Shown here: positions 27,646 through 36,758 of the stretch, one piece after another | Layout: each line of letters opens with the position of its first letter | Numbering within the stretch: the stretch's first letter is position 1 | NCBI GenBank assembly: GCA_947492955.1 | Contig: CANLOV010000001.1 | Span: 186,001-250,000, forward strand | Length of the DNA: 64,000 nucleotides | Direction of reading: 5' to 3' | DNA from: an uncultured Cellulophaga sp. | GTDB taxonomy: Bacteria; Bacteroidota; Bacteroidia; Flavobacteriales; Flavobacteriaceae | The notes under the pieces: model-generated | What the model was told of the DNA's origin: nothing | The model's input: only the letters and a program-made list of their open reading frames with translations | The model's database searches: none | Translations under genes and position numbers: made by a program

Positions 27646-28239
27646 ATGAAAAATTTTATTTTTAGTCTAGCCCTTATTTTATTTTTAATGTCTTGTGATG
27701 ACAAAGAAGAAACTTCACTTTTTGAAAATGATGCAATAGAAAATATAGAAGATGAAGCTGTAGGAGCAGAAATTATGGAAAATTCTGAAGAAGAGTCGGA
27801 TAATAATTTTGATGAAGATTCTGAATCTACTGAAGAGGGTAATCAAAAAGAAGAGTCAGGAATAACAAAGGAGGTTTTATCTAGCTTTTTAATGAAAAAG
27901 TCATGGCGTATTACTAAACTTATGAAAAAAACAGGTCTTGGAGCTTTCGATTTTATAGAAAATAAAGATGATTTTGAAGCTTACTCTTTTGTTTTTAATG
28001 ATAATGAAGAAGTTATTGCCGTAAAAAATAAAGGAGAAATAAAAGGGACATGGGCTGTGGTTAATGATGTTGAAAAAGGACTTGTTTTAGAACTTAAATT
28101 TACAGATAACTCATCGTTCTCCAATTTAGAAAAAAGATGGCCTATTGTTTCTTTAAATACAGAAGAAATGGTTTTTATATACGGCAGTAGAGGTAAACAA
28201 GTAGATAATAGAGTATTTCTTAAAATGCGAAATTTATAA
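27646..28239 (+). CDS. Hypothetical lipoprotein with acidic linker
   Basis: A 197-residue predicted lipoprotein. The signal ends in MSC with acylated C17. Residues 22-70 are a very acidic, low-complexity linker rich in Glu, Asp, Asn and Ser. The remaining 120 residues look like a beta-barrel of the lipocalin type (WRITKLMKKTG, YSFVFNDNEEVIAVKN, GTWAVVNDVEKGLVLELKF), resembling flavobacterial lipocalin-like lipoproteins. No function is known. A strong terminator follows it. Confidence 0.7.
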   Translation: MKNFIFSLALILFLMSCDDKEETSLFENDAIENIEDEAVGAEIMENSEEESDNNFDEDSESTEEGNQKEESGITKEVLSSFLMKKSWRITKLMKKTGLGAFDFIENKDDFEAYSFVFNDNEEVIAVKNKGEIKGTWAVVNDVEKGLVLELKFTDNSSFSNLEKRWPIVSLNTEEMVFIYGSRGKQVDNRVFLKMRNL

Positions 28240-28268
28240 AAGAATATTAAATGTAAATTGAACAATAT

Positions 28269-28305
28269 AAAAAAAGGGAAACTTAAGTTAAGTTATCCCT
28301 TTTTT
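28269..28305 (+). terminator. Intrinsic terminator after the lipoprotein gene
   Basis: AAAAAGGGAAACTTA pairs with TAAGTTATCCCTTTTT across a three-base loop (with a small bulge) and ends in T residues, about 30 bases after the stop. Confidence 0.85.
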
Positions 28306-28420
28306 ACTTTTTAAATGGTATCACAGAATACTTTTATGTTAAAAACAGTAATAAAGTTTATTGATGGGGCAATAGGTAAAACGTATCTAACGTTAGTAAG
28401 GAAAAGGAAAAATAATTGAC

Positions 28421-28428
28421 TAAATTTG
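28421..28428 (+). promoter_or_regulatory. -7 element of the thioredoxin gene
   Basis: TAAATTTG, 23 bases before the trxA ATG, fits the Bacteroidota -7 consensus TAnnTTTG. I see no good -33 TTTG at the usual distance. Confidence 0.5.
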
Positions 28429-28451
28429 CGTAATATATAAATTGAATTAAC

Positions 28452-28769
28452 ATGGCATTAGAAATAACAGATGCTACTTTTGATGAAGTAGTTTTAAAAA
28501 GTGATAAACCAGTAGTCGTAGATTTTTGGGCAGCATGGTGTGGACCATGTAGAATGGTTGGTCCAATAATAGATGAGGTTAGTAGTGAATATGAAGGTAA
28601 GGCAGTAGTTGGTAAGGTAGATGTAGATGCTAATCAAGAATTTGCAGCTAAATACGGCGTACGTAATATCCCTACAGTTTTAGTCTTTAAAAACGGAGAA
28701 ATTATTAACAGACAAGTTGGTGTATCTCCTAAGAAAGTATATACAGATGCTATAGATGCATTATTGTAA
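28452..28769 (+). CDS. trxA: Thioredoxin
   Basis: A 105-residue cytoplasmic thioredoxin that reduces protein disulfides. The active site is W29-C30-G-P-C33 in FWAAWCGPCRM, with the conserved cis-proline in RNIPTVLVF. The length and the absence of a signal peptide mark it as a classic TrxA. It is monocistronic, with its own -7 element upstream and a strong terminator downstream. Confidence 0.95.
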   Translation: MALEITDATFDEVVLKSDKPVVVDFWAAWCGPCRMVGPIIDEVSSEYEGKAVVGKVDVDANQEFAAKYGVRNIPTVLVFKNGEIINRQVGVSPKKVYTDAIDALL

Positions 28770-28787
28770 GTAAAAACAAATAGATAT

Positions 28788-28822
28788 AAAATCCCATCCT
28801 TATTTAGGATGGGATTTTTTTT
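28788..28822 (+). terminator. Intrinsic terminator after trxA
   Basis: AAAATCCCATCCT pairs perfectly with AGGATGGGATTTT across a five-base loop and is followed by T residues, 18 bases after the trxA stop. Confidence 0.93.
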
Positions 28823-28872
28823 GCCTTTTTTTTAGTAGCCTGTACTTTTGTTTTTATTCCTATCTTAGTTAC

Positions 28873-29802
28873 ATGAATATTCAGTCAGAATTAAATAAAA
28901 CTACTCTTTTTTCTAATTTAGAACTCCTAGCTAACCAAGTGGTAGAGGGTTTTATTAGTGGTATGCATAAGAGTCCGTTTCATGGTTTTTCGGCAGAATT
29001 TGCAGAACACAAAATCTATAACAATGGGGAAAGTACCAAACATATAGATTGGAAACTGTTTGCTAAAACAGATAAGCTCTACACCAAACGTTACGAGGAA
29101 GAAACCAATTTAAGGTGTCATATGATTTTGGATAATTCGGCATCTATGTATTATCCTACGGTAAAAAATATGGACATTACCAACCTAAATAAAATAGGTT
29201 TTGGTGTTTTAGCTATTGCTACTTTAATGAATATTCTTAAAAAGCAACGAGATGCTGTTGGTTTAAGTATTTATTCCGATGCATATAATTTTTATGCAAG
29301 CGAAAAGGGTAGCGAACGCCACCATCAAATGCTTTTGGCAAAGCTTAAAGAAATTAGTGTAGATACTAAACCTGCAAAGCAAACAGAAACCTATACCTAT
29401 TTACACCAAATAGCAGAAAAAATACACAGGAGAAGCTTAATTTTTTTATTTACAGATATGTTTCAGTCTACTACAGACGATGCAGCTTTGTTCGATGCCT
29501 TACGCCATTTAAAATACAATAAGCACGAGGTAGTTTTGTTTCATTTAATAGATAAGGATAAAGAGCTTCATTTTAATTTTAACAATACACCTAAGCGTTT
29601 TGTAGATGTAGAAACGGGCGAGCATATAGATATTTATGCAGATACTGTTAAAGAAAACTATGAAAAAGAGGTGACGGCTTATTTTAAAGACCTAAAATTA
29701 AAATGTTCGCAGTATAAAATTAAATACGTAGATGTAGACATACGTACTGATTTATCGAGAGTTATGAATTCGTATTTAATAGAGCGACAAAAATTTTTAT
29801 AA
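28873..29802 (+). CDS. DUF58 domain protein (vWA-like)
   Basis: A 309-residue cytoplasmic DUF58 protein. The family motif HIDWKLFAKTDKLYTKRYEEE appears near residue 55-75, followed by a vWA-like metal site M-I-L-D-N-S-A-S-M near residues 85-93. DUF58 proteins usually accompany MoxR AAA ATPases and vWA/TPR membrane proteins (BatA-E-like). Here no MoxR gene is adjacent in the window. Function is unclear; it may act with a chaperone encoded elsewhere. Confidence 0.88.
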   Translation: MNIQSELNKTTLFSNLELLANQVVEGFISGMHKSPFHGFSAEFAEHKIYNNGESTKHIDWKLFAKTDKLYTKRYEEETNLRCHMILDNSASMYYPTVKNMDITNLNKIGFGVLAIATLMNILKKQRDAVGLSIYSDAYNFYASEKGSERHHQMLLAKLKEISVDTKPAKQTETYTYLHQIAEKIHRRSLIFLFTDMFQSTTDDAALFDALRHLKYNKHEVVLFHLIDKDKELHFNFNNTPKRFVDVETGEHIDIYADTVKENYEKEVTAYFKDLKLKCSQYKIKYVDVDIRTDLSRVMNSYLIERQKFL

Positions 29803-29828
29803 ATACCTGTAATTTTTAGCAAAAAATG

Positions 29829-29859
29829 TTTGTGTAATAAAATAAGGAGTGTATATTTG
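29829..29859 (+). promoter_or_regulatory. Bacteroidota-type promoter of tRNA-Asp
   Basis: TTTG (29829-29832) and TATATTTG (29852-29859) are separated by 19 bases, an excellent match to the -33/-7 consensus. The tRNA begins 18 bases after it. Confidence 0.85.
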
Positions 29860-29876
29860 CACTCGCTTTACGCCAC

Positions 29877-29950
29877 GGTCTGGTAGTTCAGCTGGTTAGA
29901 ATACCTGCCTGTCACGCAGGGGGTCGCGGGTTCGAGTCCCGTCCAGACCG
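29877..29950 (+). tRNA. tRNA-Asp (GTC)
   Basis: A complete cloverleaf: acceptor stem GGTCTGG/CCAGACC, D arm with AGCTGGTTAGA, anticodon stem CCTGC/GCAGG with loop CTGTCAC (anticodon GTC), T arm GCGGG TTCGAGT CCCGT and discriminator G. The 3' CCA is not encoded. It has its own promoter upstream and a hairpin terminator directly downstream. Confidence 0.97.
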
Positions 29951-29952
29951 CT

Positions 29953-29983
29953 AAAAGTCCTTAACATTGTTAAGGACTTTTTT
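29953..29983 (+). terminator. Intrinsic terminator after tRNA-Asp
   Basis: AAAAGTCCTTAAC pairs perfectly with GTTAAGGACTTTT across a three-base loop, followed by a short T run, two bases after the tRNA. Confidence 0.93.
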
Positions 29984-30162
29984 CGTTTATATACTTTTCT
30001 ATAGGTAAAAAAAGAAATTAAATTTAAATATAGTTTTTAATACTCATTTAATGAGTATGTTAAAAATAGTTCTGTAAATTAGTGAACCAAATAAAAATGG
30101 TTTTTAAAATAAAAAGGAATTAAACAAATTTGGTTTGCCTAAAAATTAGACAAAAGTTATAA

Positions 30163-30178
30163 TATATGTTTACATATA
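30163..30178. promoter_or_regulatory. Palindrome upstream of hsdM
   Basis: TATATGT-TT-ACATATA is a perfect seven-base inverted repeat, 22 bases before the hsdM start. It could be a regulator site or a chance palindrome in AT-rich DNA. Confidence 0.3.
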
Positions 30179-30200
30179 GGGAAACAAAGAAAAATATTAA

Positions 30201-31733
30201 ATGGCAAAAACAGACAGTAGCAGTTTTGAACAAAAACTCTTTAAGGCAGCCGATAAATTGCGTAAAAACATAGATGCTGCCGAATACAAGCACGTTGTAT
30301 TGGGCTTAGTTTTCTTAAAGTACATTTCAGAATCCTTCTCTGAACTCTATAACAAACTAGAAGCTGACGAATGGTCTGACCCAGAAGACAGAGACGAATA
30401 CATTGCCGAAAACACCTTTTTTGTTCCTAAACTAGCTCGTTGGAACCATATTCACGCACAAGCTAAATTGCCTTCAATTGGGCAAACCATTGATGAAGCA
30501 ATGGAAGCGGTAGAAAAGGAAAACAAAGAACTTAAAAATGTACTACCACAAGTTTATGGAAAAGCCAATTTGGATAAAACCTCTCTTGGTGAGCTTATTG
30601 ACTTAATTTCTAACACAGAACTACAAGCCGAAAACGAAAACTCGAAAGACCTTTTTGGTAGAGTTTACGAATATTTCTTGGGCGAATTTGCCAATGCCGA
30701 AGGAAAAAAAGGAGGGCAATTCTACACCCCAAAAGCCATTGTAAAACTAATGGTAGAAATGATAGAACCCTACAAAGGTCGTGTCTATGACCCAGCAAGT
30801 GGTTCTGGTGGTATGTTCGTAATGAGTGAAAAGTTTGTAACCGAACATAGCGGAAACATAAAAGACATTACCGTTTACGGACAAGAAAGCAACCAAACCA
30901 CTTGGAAACTCTCTAAAATGAACCTTGCCATACGCAACATAAACAGCAAGTTTGTTGCTTGGAATACCGAAGGTACATTTTTGAAGAATGCTCACTCAGA
31001 TTTAAAAGCCGATTTTATTCTTGCCAATCCACCATTTAACCAAAAAGAATGGGGAGTTGATATTTTACAAGAAGATGCACGTTGGAAATACGGCACACCA
31101 CCAAACGGCAATGCTAATTACGGTTGGATGCAACATATGCTCTACCATCTATCACCAAATGGCGTTATGGCAACTGTTTTATCTAACGGTTCTTTAAGTT
31201 CTAATACGTCTGGAGAAGGTGATATTCGTAAAAATTTAGTGGATAATGATTTGGTAGAATGTATTGTTGCTCTACCGAAACAATTGTTTTACAATACGGG
31301 TATACCTGCATGTATTTGGTTTTTACGCAGAGGCCGTTCTGCAAGCTCAGATGCTATAAATGAGGTTTTATTTATTGATGCATCCGAGATGGGCTTTATG
31401 AAATCTCGTGTGCATAGAGATTTTACAAAAGAAGATATTGCCAAAATACGTGACACCTACCTCAATTGGAGAAGTAAGGGCGAAGCTATGTCTTCACCCT
31501 ACCAAGACATAAAAGGCTTCTGTAAATCTGCAACACTAGAAAATATACAAAAACACAGTTACGTGCTCACACCTGGGCGTTATGTTGGCATACCCGATGA
31601 AGAAGATGACGGTATTCCGTTTGAAGAAAAAATGCAGTCATTAACTGTTTTATTAAAAGAGCAAATGGATAAGGAGCAAGAACTTAACCAAGAAATAGCT
31701 ACGCAATTAGCCAAAATTGGAATGAGTTTATGA
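30201..31733 (+). CDS. hsdM: Type I restriction-modification methyltransferase subunit
   Basis: A 510-residue N6-adenine methyltransferase (HsdM). An N-terminal HsdM helical domain (FEQKLFKAADKLRKNID) precedes the catalytic domain. SAM-binding motif I is D197-PASGSGG, and the catalytic motif IV is N276-PPF. GGQFYTPKAIV just before motif I is the hallmark of type I enzymes. It methylates host DNA at the site chosen by HsdS and also forms part of the nuclease complex. Its stop overlaps the hsdS start (ATGA). It lies just after tRNA-Asp, separated by 250 bases. Confidence 0.96.
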   Translation: MAKTDSSSFEQKLFKAADKLRKNIDAAEYKHVVLGLVFLKYISESFSELYNKLEADEWSDPEDRDEYIAENTFFVPKLARWNHIHAQAKLPSIGQTIDEAMEAVEKENKELKNVLPQVYGKANLDKTSLGELIDLISNTELQAENENSKDLFGRVYEYFLGEFANAEGKKGGQFYTPKAIVKLMVEMIEPYKGRVYDPASGSGGMFVMSEKFVTEHSGNIKDITVYGQESNQTTWKLSKMNLAIRNINSKFVAWNTEGTFLKNAHSDLKADFILANPPFNQKEWGVDILQEDARWKYGTPPNGNANYGWMQHMLYHLSPNGVMATVLSNGSLSSNTSGEGDIRKNLVDNDLVECIVALPKQLFYNTGIPACIWFLRRGRSASSDAINEVLFIDASEMGFMKSRVHRDFTKEDIAKIRDTYLNWRSKGEAMSSPYQDIKGFCKSATLENIQKHSYVLTPGRYVGIPDEEDDGIPFEEKMQSLTVLLKEQMDKEQELNQEIATQLAKIGMSL

Positions 31734-32914
31734 GTAGTGTAGATAAAATACCTGATGGTTGGGTGGAAACTACTTTGGGGGAAGTTTCTACTAGAAAGCA
31801 ATATGGATATACTGAAAGTGCATCAACTGAAGAAGTCGGGCCAAAATTTTTAAGAATTACAGATATTCAAAATGATTTTATTAATTGGAAATCTGTTCCT
31901 TACTGTCCTATTTCTGATTCTGATTTAGAAAAGTATAAACTTCAAATAGGTGATATTGTTATAGCACGAACAGGTAATTCCACTGGTGCTACGGCAACGA
32001 TAAAAGAAGAGGTTAACGCTGTTTTTGCATCATATTTGATTAGATTTCAAATAAATCCTGAAAGAGCAAATTATAATTATATAGATTTTTTAGTTCGTTC
32101 TAGATACTGGAGTGGTTTTGTTAAATCTGTAAAAAGTGGTTCAGCTCAAGGAGGAGCTAATGCTAACGATTTTGCATTGTTTCCAATAAATCTTCCCTCA
32201 TTACCAGAACAAAAAGCCATAGCGAACATACTAACCGCTTTTGATGATAAAATAGAAAACCTACAAGCCCAAAACAAAACCCTAGAGCAAACCGCACAAA
32301 CTATTTTTGCAGCATGGTTTGGCAAATACCAAGTAGGTGATGAGTTGCCTGATGGATGGAGAGTTGGGAAAATATATGATGTTTTAGATGTTCAATATGG
32401 TTTTCCTTTTAAGTCAAAATTATTCAATGAAGATAAAAAAGGGTTGCCATTAATAAGAATTAGAGATATAAGAAAAGGTATTACTGGTTATTTTACGGAT
32501 GAAGAATATCTTAACGAATATATAATTAATAGTGGAGATGTTTTAGCAGGTATGGATGCTGTTTTTAGACCTTACTTATGGTCTGGTCAAAAAGGATTAT
32601 TAAACCAACGAGTGTGTAGATTTATCCCTAAAAAATTTGCATCAAGGATTTTTGTTTTCGAATTTATGAAACCCCATTTATCTTTTTATGAAAAAACAAA
32701 AGTAGGAACCACAGTAATCCATTTAGGAAAAAGTGATTTGGATTTTATAGAAACTGTTATACCGAATGAAGATGTTATTTTAAAATTTAAAGAGTTGTCT
32801 ACACCAATTGAAGAAAAAATAATCAATAACCATCAACAAATCCAAACCCTTAAAAAAACAAGAGACGCCTTGTTGCCAAAATTAATGAGTGGGCAAATAA
32901 GGGTAAATATATAA
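31730..32914 (+). CDS. hsdS: Type I restriction-modification specificity subunit
   Basis: A 394-residue HsdS with two target-recognition domains, residues about 5-160 and 205-350. Each is followed by a conserved helix: LPEQKAIANILTAFDDKI (central) and a C-terminal helix with HQQIQTLKKTRDALLPKLMSGQIRV. The DNA target is bipartite and cannot be predicted here. The start overlaps the hsdM stop by four bases. A REP-like hairpin begins a few bases after the stop codon. Confidence 0.94.
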   Translation: MSSVDKIPDGWVETTLGEVSTRKQYGYTESASTEEVGPKFLRITDIQNDFINWKSVPYCPISDSDLEKYKLQIGDIVIARTGNSTGATATIKEEVNAVFASYLIRFQINPERANYNYIDFLVRSRYWSGFVKSVKSGSAQGGANANDFALFPINLPSLPEQKAIANILTAFDDKIENLQAQNKTLEQTAQTIFAAWFGKYQVGDELPDGWRVGKIYDVLDVQYGFPFKSKLFNEDKKGLPLIRIRDIRKGITGYFTDEEYLNEYIINSGDVLAGMDAVFRPYLWSGQKGLLNQRVCRFIPKKFASRIFVFEFMKPHLSFYEKTKVGTTVIHLGKSDLDFIETVIPNEDVILKFKELSTPIEEKIINNHQQIQTLKKTRDALLPKLMSGQIRVNI

Positions 32915-32919
32915 CGTAA

Positions 32920-32941
32920 GGGCAAACCTGTGTGTCTGTCC
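32920..32941 (+). repeat. REP-like hairpin between hsdS and the RAYT gene
   Basis: GGGCAAAC-CTGTGT-GTCTGTCC has an eight-base stem with one mismatch and one G-T pair. The preceding GTA and loop CTGTGT match the hairpins inside the RAYT gene. Confidence 0.75.
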
Positions 32942-32953
32942 AAAAAAAACAAT

Positions 32954-33580
32954 ATGAACAAATACAATCCCAACAAACACCACCGAAAATCTATCCGATT
33001 AAAAGGATACGATTACGCACAGGCAGGATTGTATTTTGTAACCATTTGTGTGCAAAACCGTGCATGTTTATTTGGTGAAATAACCAACGAAACATTACAA
33101 TTAAACGATGCCGGCAAAATGATTTCAACATGGTATTACGAATTGGAAAACAAATTTCCTGATATTAAATGTGGTGAATACATTGTAATGCCCAACCATT
33201 TTCATTGCGTCATACATAACGTAGGGGCAGACCTGCGTGTCTGCCCTGATGATGGGCAATCACAACCCGAAAATGGGCTGACACATAGGTCTGCCCCAAC
33301 AATATTGGACGAAAAACCGCCAATATTGGGCGAACACACAGGTTCGCCCCTACATCTGGTGGTGCAATGGTTTAAAACAATGACCACCAACGAATACATC
33401 CGAAATGTAAAAACCAACAATTGGCAACGGTTTGATGGTAAATTGTGGCAACGAAATTATTGGGAACATATCATTCGAAACGAAAAATCACATCAAAATA
33501 TATCGGAATATATTGTAAACAACCCTATAAAATGGAATGTGGACAAATTAAATCCAGAAATGAATTTCAAAAATGGCTAA
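32954..33580 (+). CDS. RAYT-type Y1 transposase (REP-associated)
   Basis: A 208-residue HUH/Y1 transposase of the REP-associated (RAYT, IS200-like) type. The metal-binding HUH motif is P80-N-H82-F-H84 (MPNHFHCVI), and the probable catalytic tyrosine is Y148 in TNEYIRNVK. The typical opening is RKSIRLKGYDYAQAGLYFVTICVQ. ATG 32954 is preferred over GTG 32930, which lies in the REP hairpin. Residues about 90-134 are encoded by DNA holding three REP-like palindromes, so the protein has an unusual insert (GADLRVCP, HRSAPT, GEHTGSPL). The gene sits between hsdS and hsdR, overlapping the hsdR start by eight bases. Confidence 0.9.
   Translation: MNKYNPNKHHRKSIRLKGYDYAQAGLYFVTICVQNRACLFGEITNETLQLNDAGKMISTWYYELENKFPDIKCGEYIVMPNHFHCVIHNVGADLRVCPDDGQSQPENGLTHRSAPTILDEKPPILGEHTGSPLHLVVQWFKTMTTNEYIRNVKTNNWQRFDGKLWQRNYWEHIIRNEKSHQNISEYIVNNPIKWNVDKLNPEMNFKNG
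33225..33246 (+). repeat. REP-like hairpin 1 inside the RAYT gene
   Basis: GGGCAGAC-CTGCGT-GTCTGCCC: perfect eight-base stem, six-base loop, preceded by GTAG. It is in frame and is translated as part of the RAYT protein. Confidence 0.88.
33275..33296 (-). repeat. REP-like hairpin 2 inside the RAYT gene (inverted)
   Basis: GGGCTGAC-ACATAG-GTCTGCCC: eight-base stem with one T-T mismatch. The loop ACATAG is the reverse complement of CTATGT, so this unit is in the opposite direction to hairpin 1. Confidence 0.8.
33328..33349 (-). repeat. REP-like hairpin 3 inside the RAYT gene (inverted)
   Basis: GGGCGAAC-ACACAG-GTTCGCCC: perfect eight-base stem followed by CTAC, the reverse complement of the GTAG before hairpin 1. 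Same direction as hairpin 2. Confidence 0.85.
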
Positions 33581-36500
33581 ACTGAACGAAAACACCATAG
33601 AACTATCTCTATTAGACCAATTAGTAAATCAGGGCTATACGTATTTTAATGGTACAGCTATTTCACCAATTGGCGATAATCCACAGCGCGAAAATTTCAG
33701 TTCGGTACTTTTAGAAAATCATTTTAAAGATTCACTTAAAAAACTAAATCCTACACTTCCAGAATCTGCTCGTTTAGAAGCCTATCAAAAGGTTATCAAT
33801 TTGGGTACAGAAGATATCATGGAAAACAACGAGCGTTTTCATACATTGCTAACCAATGGCGTAACTGTAGAATACACTAAAGAAGGAAGAACCAAAGGTA
33901 TCAACGTAAGTTTGTTAGATGTTCAAGATCCAGAGAACAACAACTTTTGGGTAGTCAATCAATTGGTGATTAAAGAAAACAACAATGAGAAACGCTTTGA
34001 TGTTGTTATCTATGTAAACGGTTTGCCTTTGGTGTTTATCGAACTTAAAAGTGCTACAAGCGAAAAAGCAACCTTACGCAGAGCTTACGACCAAATACAA
34101 AATTATAAAAAAGCAGTACCAAGTATTTTCTACTACAATGCTATATGTGTTATTTCTGATGGCATAGATGCTGGCACATCTAGTGTGTCGGCTCCTTTTT
34201 CTCGTTATCTAGAGTGGAAAAAACCTAAAAACGTTGAATTAAAAGCACTTTCGGAACAACTAGAAGTATTACCTATAGCGGCTGAACCCACTATAGTATA
34301 TGGAGCTACCCCCTTACAGGATATGGCAAAATATATGCTCAATAAAAAAACATTAGTTGAGCTAATACGCTACTGCACAGTTTTTGAAAAAGAAGAAAAG
34401 AAAGACGAGAAGACAGGAATTATATTTCAAGTAAACATCAAAAAAGTTGGTGCTTATCATCAGTATTATGCAGTACAAAAAGCAGTTGCTCAAACATTAC
34501 GTGCAACAAACTCTAAAGATGGCGATAGAAAAGTTGGTGTCGTTTGGCATACACAAGGTTCTGGTAAATCGTTGTCAATGGTGTTTTATAGCGGACAAAT
34601 TATTACGCATCCGCAAATGGAAAATCCAACCCTAGTAATACTTACGGACCGAAATGATTTAGACGACCAACTATTTGGTACGTTTGGAAATTGTGTTGGT
34701 TTATTAAGGCAAACACCTGTACAAGCAGATAACAGAGAACACATTAAAGAATTATTAAAAGTTTCTGGTGGTGGTGTAATATTTACAACCATTCAAAAAT
34801 TTGCACCAGCAGAAGGAAATGTTTATGAAACTTTATCAGACCGAACCAATATTGTTGTTGTAGCAGATGAAGCACACAGAAGTCAATACGGTTTTTCTGG
34901 TCGTGTGGTAGAAACAGATGAGGGTTCAGAAATAAGATACGGAAATGCCAAGTATTTGCGTGATGCCTTACCAAATGCTTCTTACATTGGTTTTACAGGA
35001 ACACCAATTGAAAAAGAAGATAAGTCTACACCTGCCGTTTTTGGGGACTATATTGATGTTTACGATATAAAACAAGCTGTAGATGATGGTGCAACCGTTC
35101 CTATTAGTTATGAATCTCGTTTGATAAAAATTAAACTAGACGAACAAAAAGCGGCAGCACTTGATGATGAAATCAATAGCATTGAAGGTGCAACTGAAGA
35201 ACAAATAGAAAAAGCCAAAAAGAGAACAGCAACTATTGATTCAGTAGTTGGCGACCCAGACCGTTTAAAAGATGTTGCAAAAGATATTGTTGCTCATTTT
35301 GAAGCTCGTCAAAAGGTATTTGAAGGAAAAGCAATGATTGTAGGAATGACACGAAACATCTGTGTTCGTTTGTACAATGAAATTATTGCTTTAAAACCAG
35401 AATGGCACAATGCTGATTTAGACAAAGGAACAATTAAAGTCATAATGACGAGTTCTACTGACGACCCAGAAATTTTTCAACCACATCATACCACCAAAAA
35501 TCAAAGAAAGGATTTAGCAACAAGAATGAAAGACACGAATGATGAACTTAAATTGGTGATTGTTCGTGATATGTGGTTAACTGGTTTTGATGCACCAAGT
35601 ATGCATACCTTGTATGTAGATAAAAAAATGCAAGGAGCAAATTTAATGCAAGCCATTGCAAGAGTCAATAGAGTTTATAAAGATAAACCAGGAGGTTTAG
35701 TTGTAGATTATATTGGCATTGGTCAAGACTTACGGAAAGCAATGGCAACTTATTTACAAAGTGGTGGCGAAGGTTCACCTGTTGTAGATATAAAAGAAGC
35801 GATTGCAGGAATGAAAGAGAAGTTTGAAATCGTAGAGCAAATGTTCAACGGTTTTGATTTTAAGCAATATTTTAAAGTTGATACAGCACAAAAATTACAA
35901 GTGTTATTAGGTGCTCAAAACTTCATTTTAGCAGACCAAAAACTAAAAGACCGCTTTTTAAAAGAAGTGACTTTGTTATCGAAGTTATTTGCAATGTCAA
36001 TTCCAAGTCCAGAAGCAGAAGTATTGAAAGACGGAGTGGCATTTTTTCAAGCTGTAAAAGCAAGATTGAACAAGTTTACAGGAAGTGGAGTAAAATCTGA
36101 TTATGAAGTAGAAACAGCCATTAAGCAAATTGTAGATGATGCGTTGTCTAGCGATGGTGTTATTGATGTTTTTGAAGCAGCAGGAGTTGAAACACCATCT
36201 GTTAGTATTCTTTCAGATGAGTTTTTATTAGAAGTTAAAAGTATGCAACAAAAGAATGTTGCTTTTGAACTTTTAAAGAAACTGTTAAGTGATGAAGTCA
36301 GCATCAGAAAAACAAAGAATCTAGCACAAGGGAAAAAGTTTTCTGAAATGTTAGAATCAGTTGTAAAACGCTATCACAACAATCAAATAGATTCTGCTCA
36401 AGTATTAGCAGAATTATCAGAAATCGCAAAAGAAATGCGATTGGAAGATTCTAAATCAGAAGATTTAGGATTAACGCCAGAGGAATATGCTTTTTATAGT

Positions 36501-36758
36501 GTCTTAAAACAAAATGACTCAACAAGCTTTTTGGATGATGACAAAATGAAAGAATTGATTCATACAATTGTGGATGTCATTAGAAAAAATGCAACAGTAG
36601 ATTGGAGCAAACGTGATGACGTAAGAGCAAAATTAAGACTGATAGTAAAGAAAATATTAATGAGATATGGTTATCCACCAGATTTAGCGAAATTGGAAGC
36701 TGACCGAGTATTAAGACAAGGAGAAGCACTAGCGGAAATGTTTTCTTCGGAGAATTAA
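33573..36758 (+). CDS. hsdR: Type I restriction endonuclease subunit R
   Basis: The 1061-residue restriction subunit of the type I complex. The N-terminal nuclease domain carries D143 and E157-L-K159 in LVFIELKSA (D...ExK). The motor domains have Walker A G329-SGKS (HTQGSGKS) and DEAH at D432 (VADEAHRS). The C-terminal region (from residue about 750) is helical and binds HsdM. The complex translocates unmodified foreign DNA and cuts it far from the site. Its ATG overlaps the end of the RAYT gene by eight bases, so its translation may depend on that gene. Confidence 0.96.
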   Translation: MAKLNENTIELSLLDQLVNQGYTYFNGTAISPIGDNPQRENFSSVLLENHFKDSLKKLNPTLPESARLEAYQKVINLGTEDIMENNERFHTLLTNGVTVEYTKEGRTKGINVSLLDVQDPENNNFWVVNQLVIKENNNEKRFDVVIYVNGLPLVFIELKSATSEKATLRRAYDQIQNYKKAVPSIFYYNAICVISDGIDAGTSSVSAPFSRYLEWKKPKNVELKALSEQLEVLPIAAEPTIVYGATPLQDMAKYMLNKKTLVELIRYCTVFEKEEKKDEKTGIIFQVNIKKVGAYHQYYAVQKAVAQTLRATNSKDGDRKVGVVWHTQGSGKSLSMVFYSGQIITHPQMENPTLVILTDRNDLDDQLFGTFGNCVGLLRQTPVQADNREHIKELLKVSGGGVIFTTIQKFAPAEGNVYETLSDRTNIVVVADEAHRSQYGFSGRVVETDEGSEIRYGNAKYLRDALPNASYIGFTGTPIEKEDKSTPAVFGDYIDVYDIKQAVDDGATVPISYESRLIKIKLDEQKAAALDDEINSIEGATEEQIEKAKKRTATIDSVVGDPDRLKDVAKDIVAHFEARQKVFEGKAMIVGMTRNICVRLYNEIIALKPEWHNADLDKGTIKVIMTSSTDDPEIFQPHHTTKNQRKDLATRMKDTNDELKLVIVRDMWLTGFDAPSMHTLYVDKKMQGANLMQAIARVNRVYKDKPGGLVVDYIGIGQDLRKAMATYLQSGGEGSPVVDIKEAIAGMKEKFEIVEQMFNGFDFKQYFKVDTAQKLQVLLGAQNFILADQKLKDRFLKEVTLLSKLFAMSIPSPEAEVLKDGVAFFQAVKARLNKFTGSGVKSDYEVETAIKQIVDDALSSDGVIDVFEAAGVETPSVSILSDEFLLEVKSMQQKNVAFELLKKLLSDEVSIRKTKNLAQGKKFSEMLESVVKRYHNNQIDSAQVLAELSEIAKEMRLEDSKSEDLGLTPEEYAFYSVLKQNDSTSFLDDDKMKELIHTIVDVIRKNATVDWSKRDDVRAKLRLIVKKILMRYGYPPDLAKLEADRVLRQGEALAEMFSSEN

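Noticed and set aside
32930-32953. GTG start of the RAYT gene inside the REP hairpin
   Set aside because: The ATG at 32954 matches the usual family opening, and the GTG extension only encodes the hairpin.
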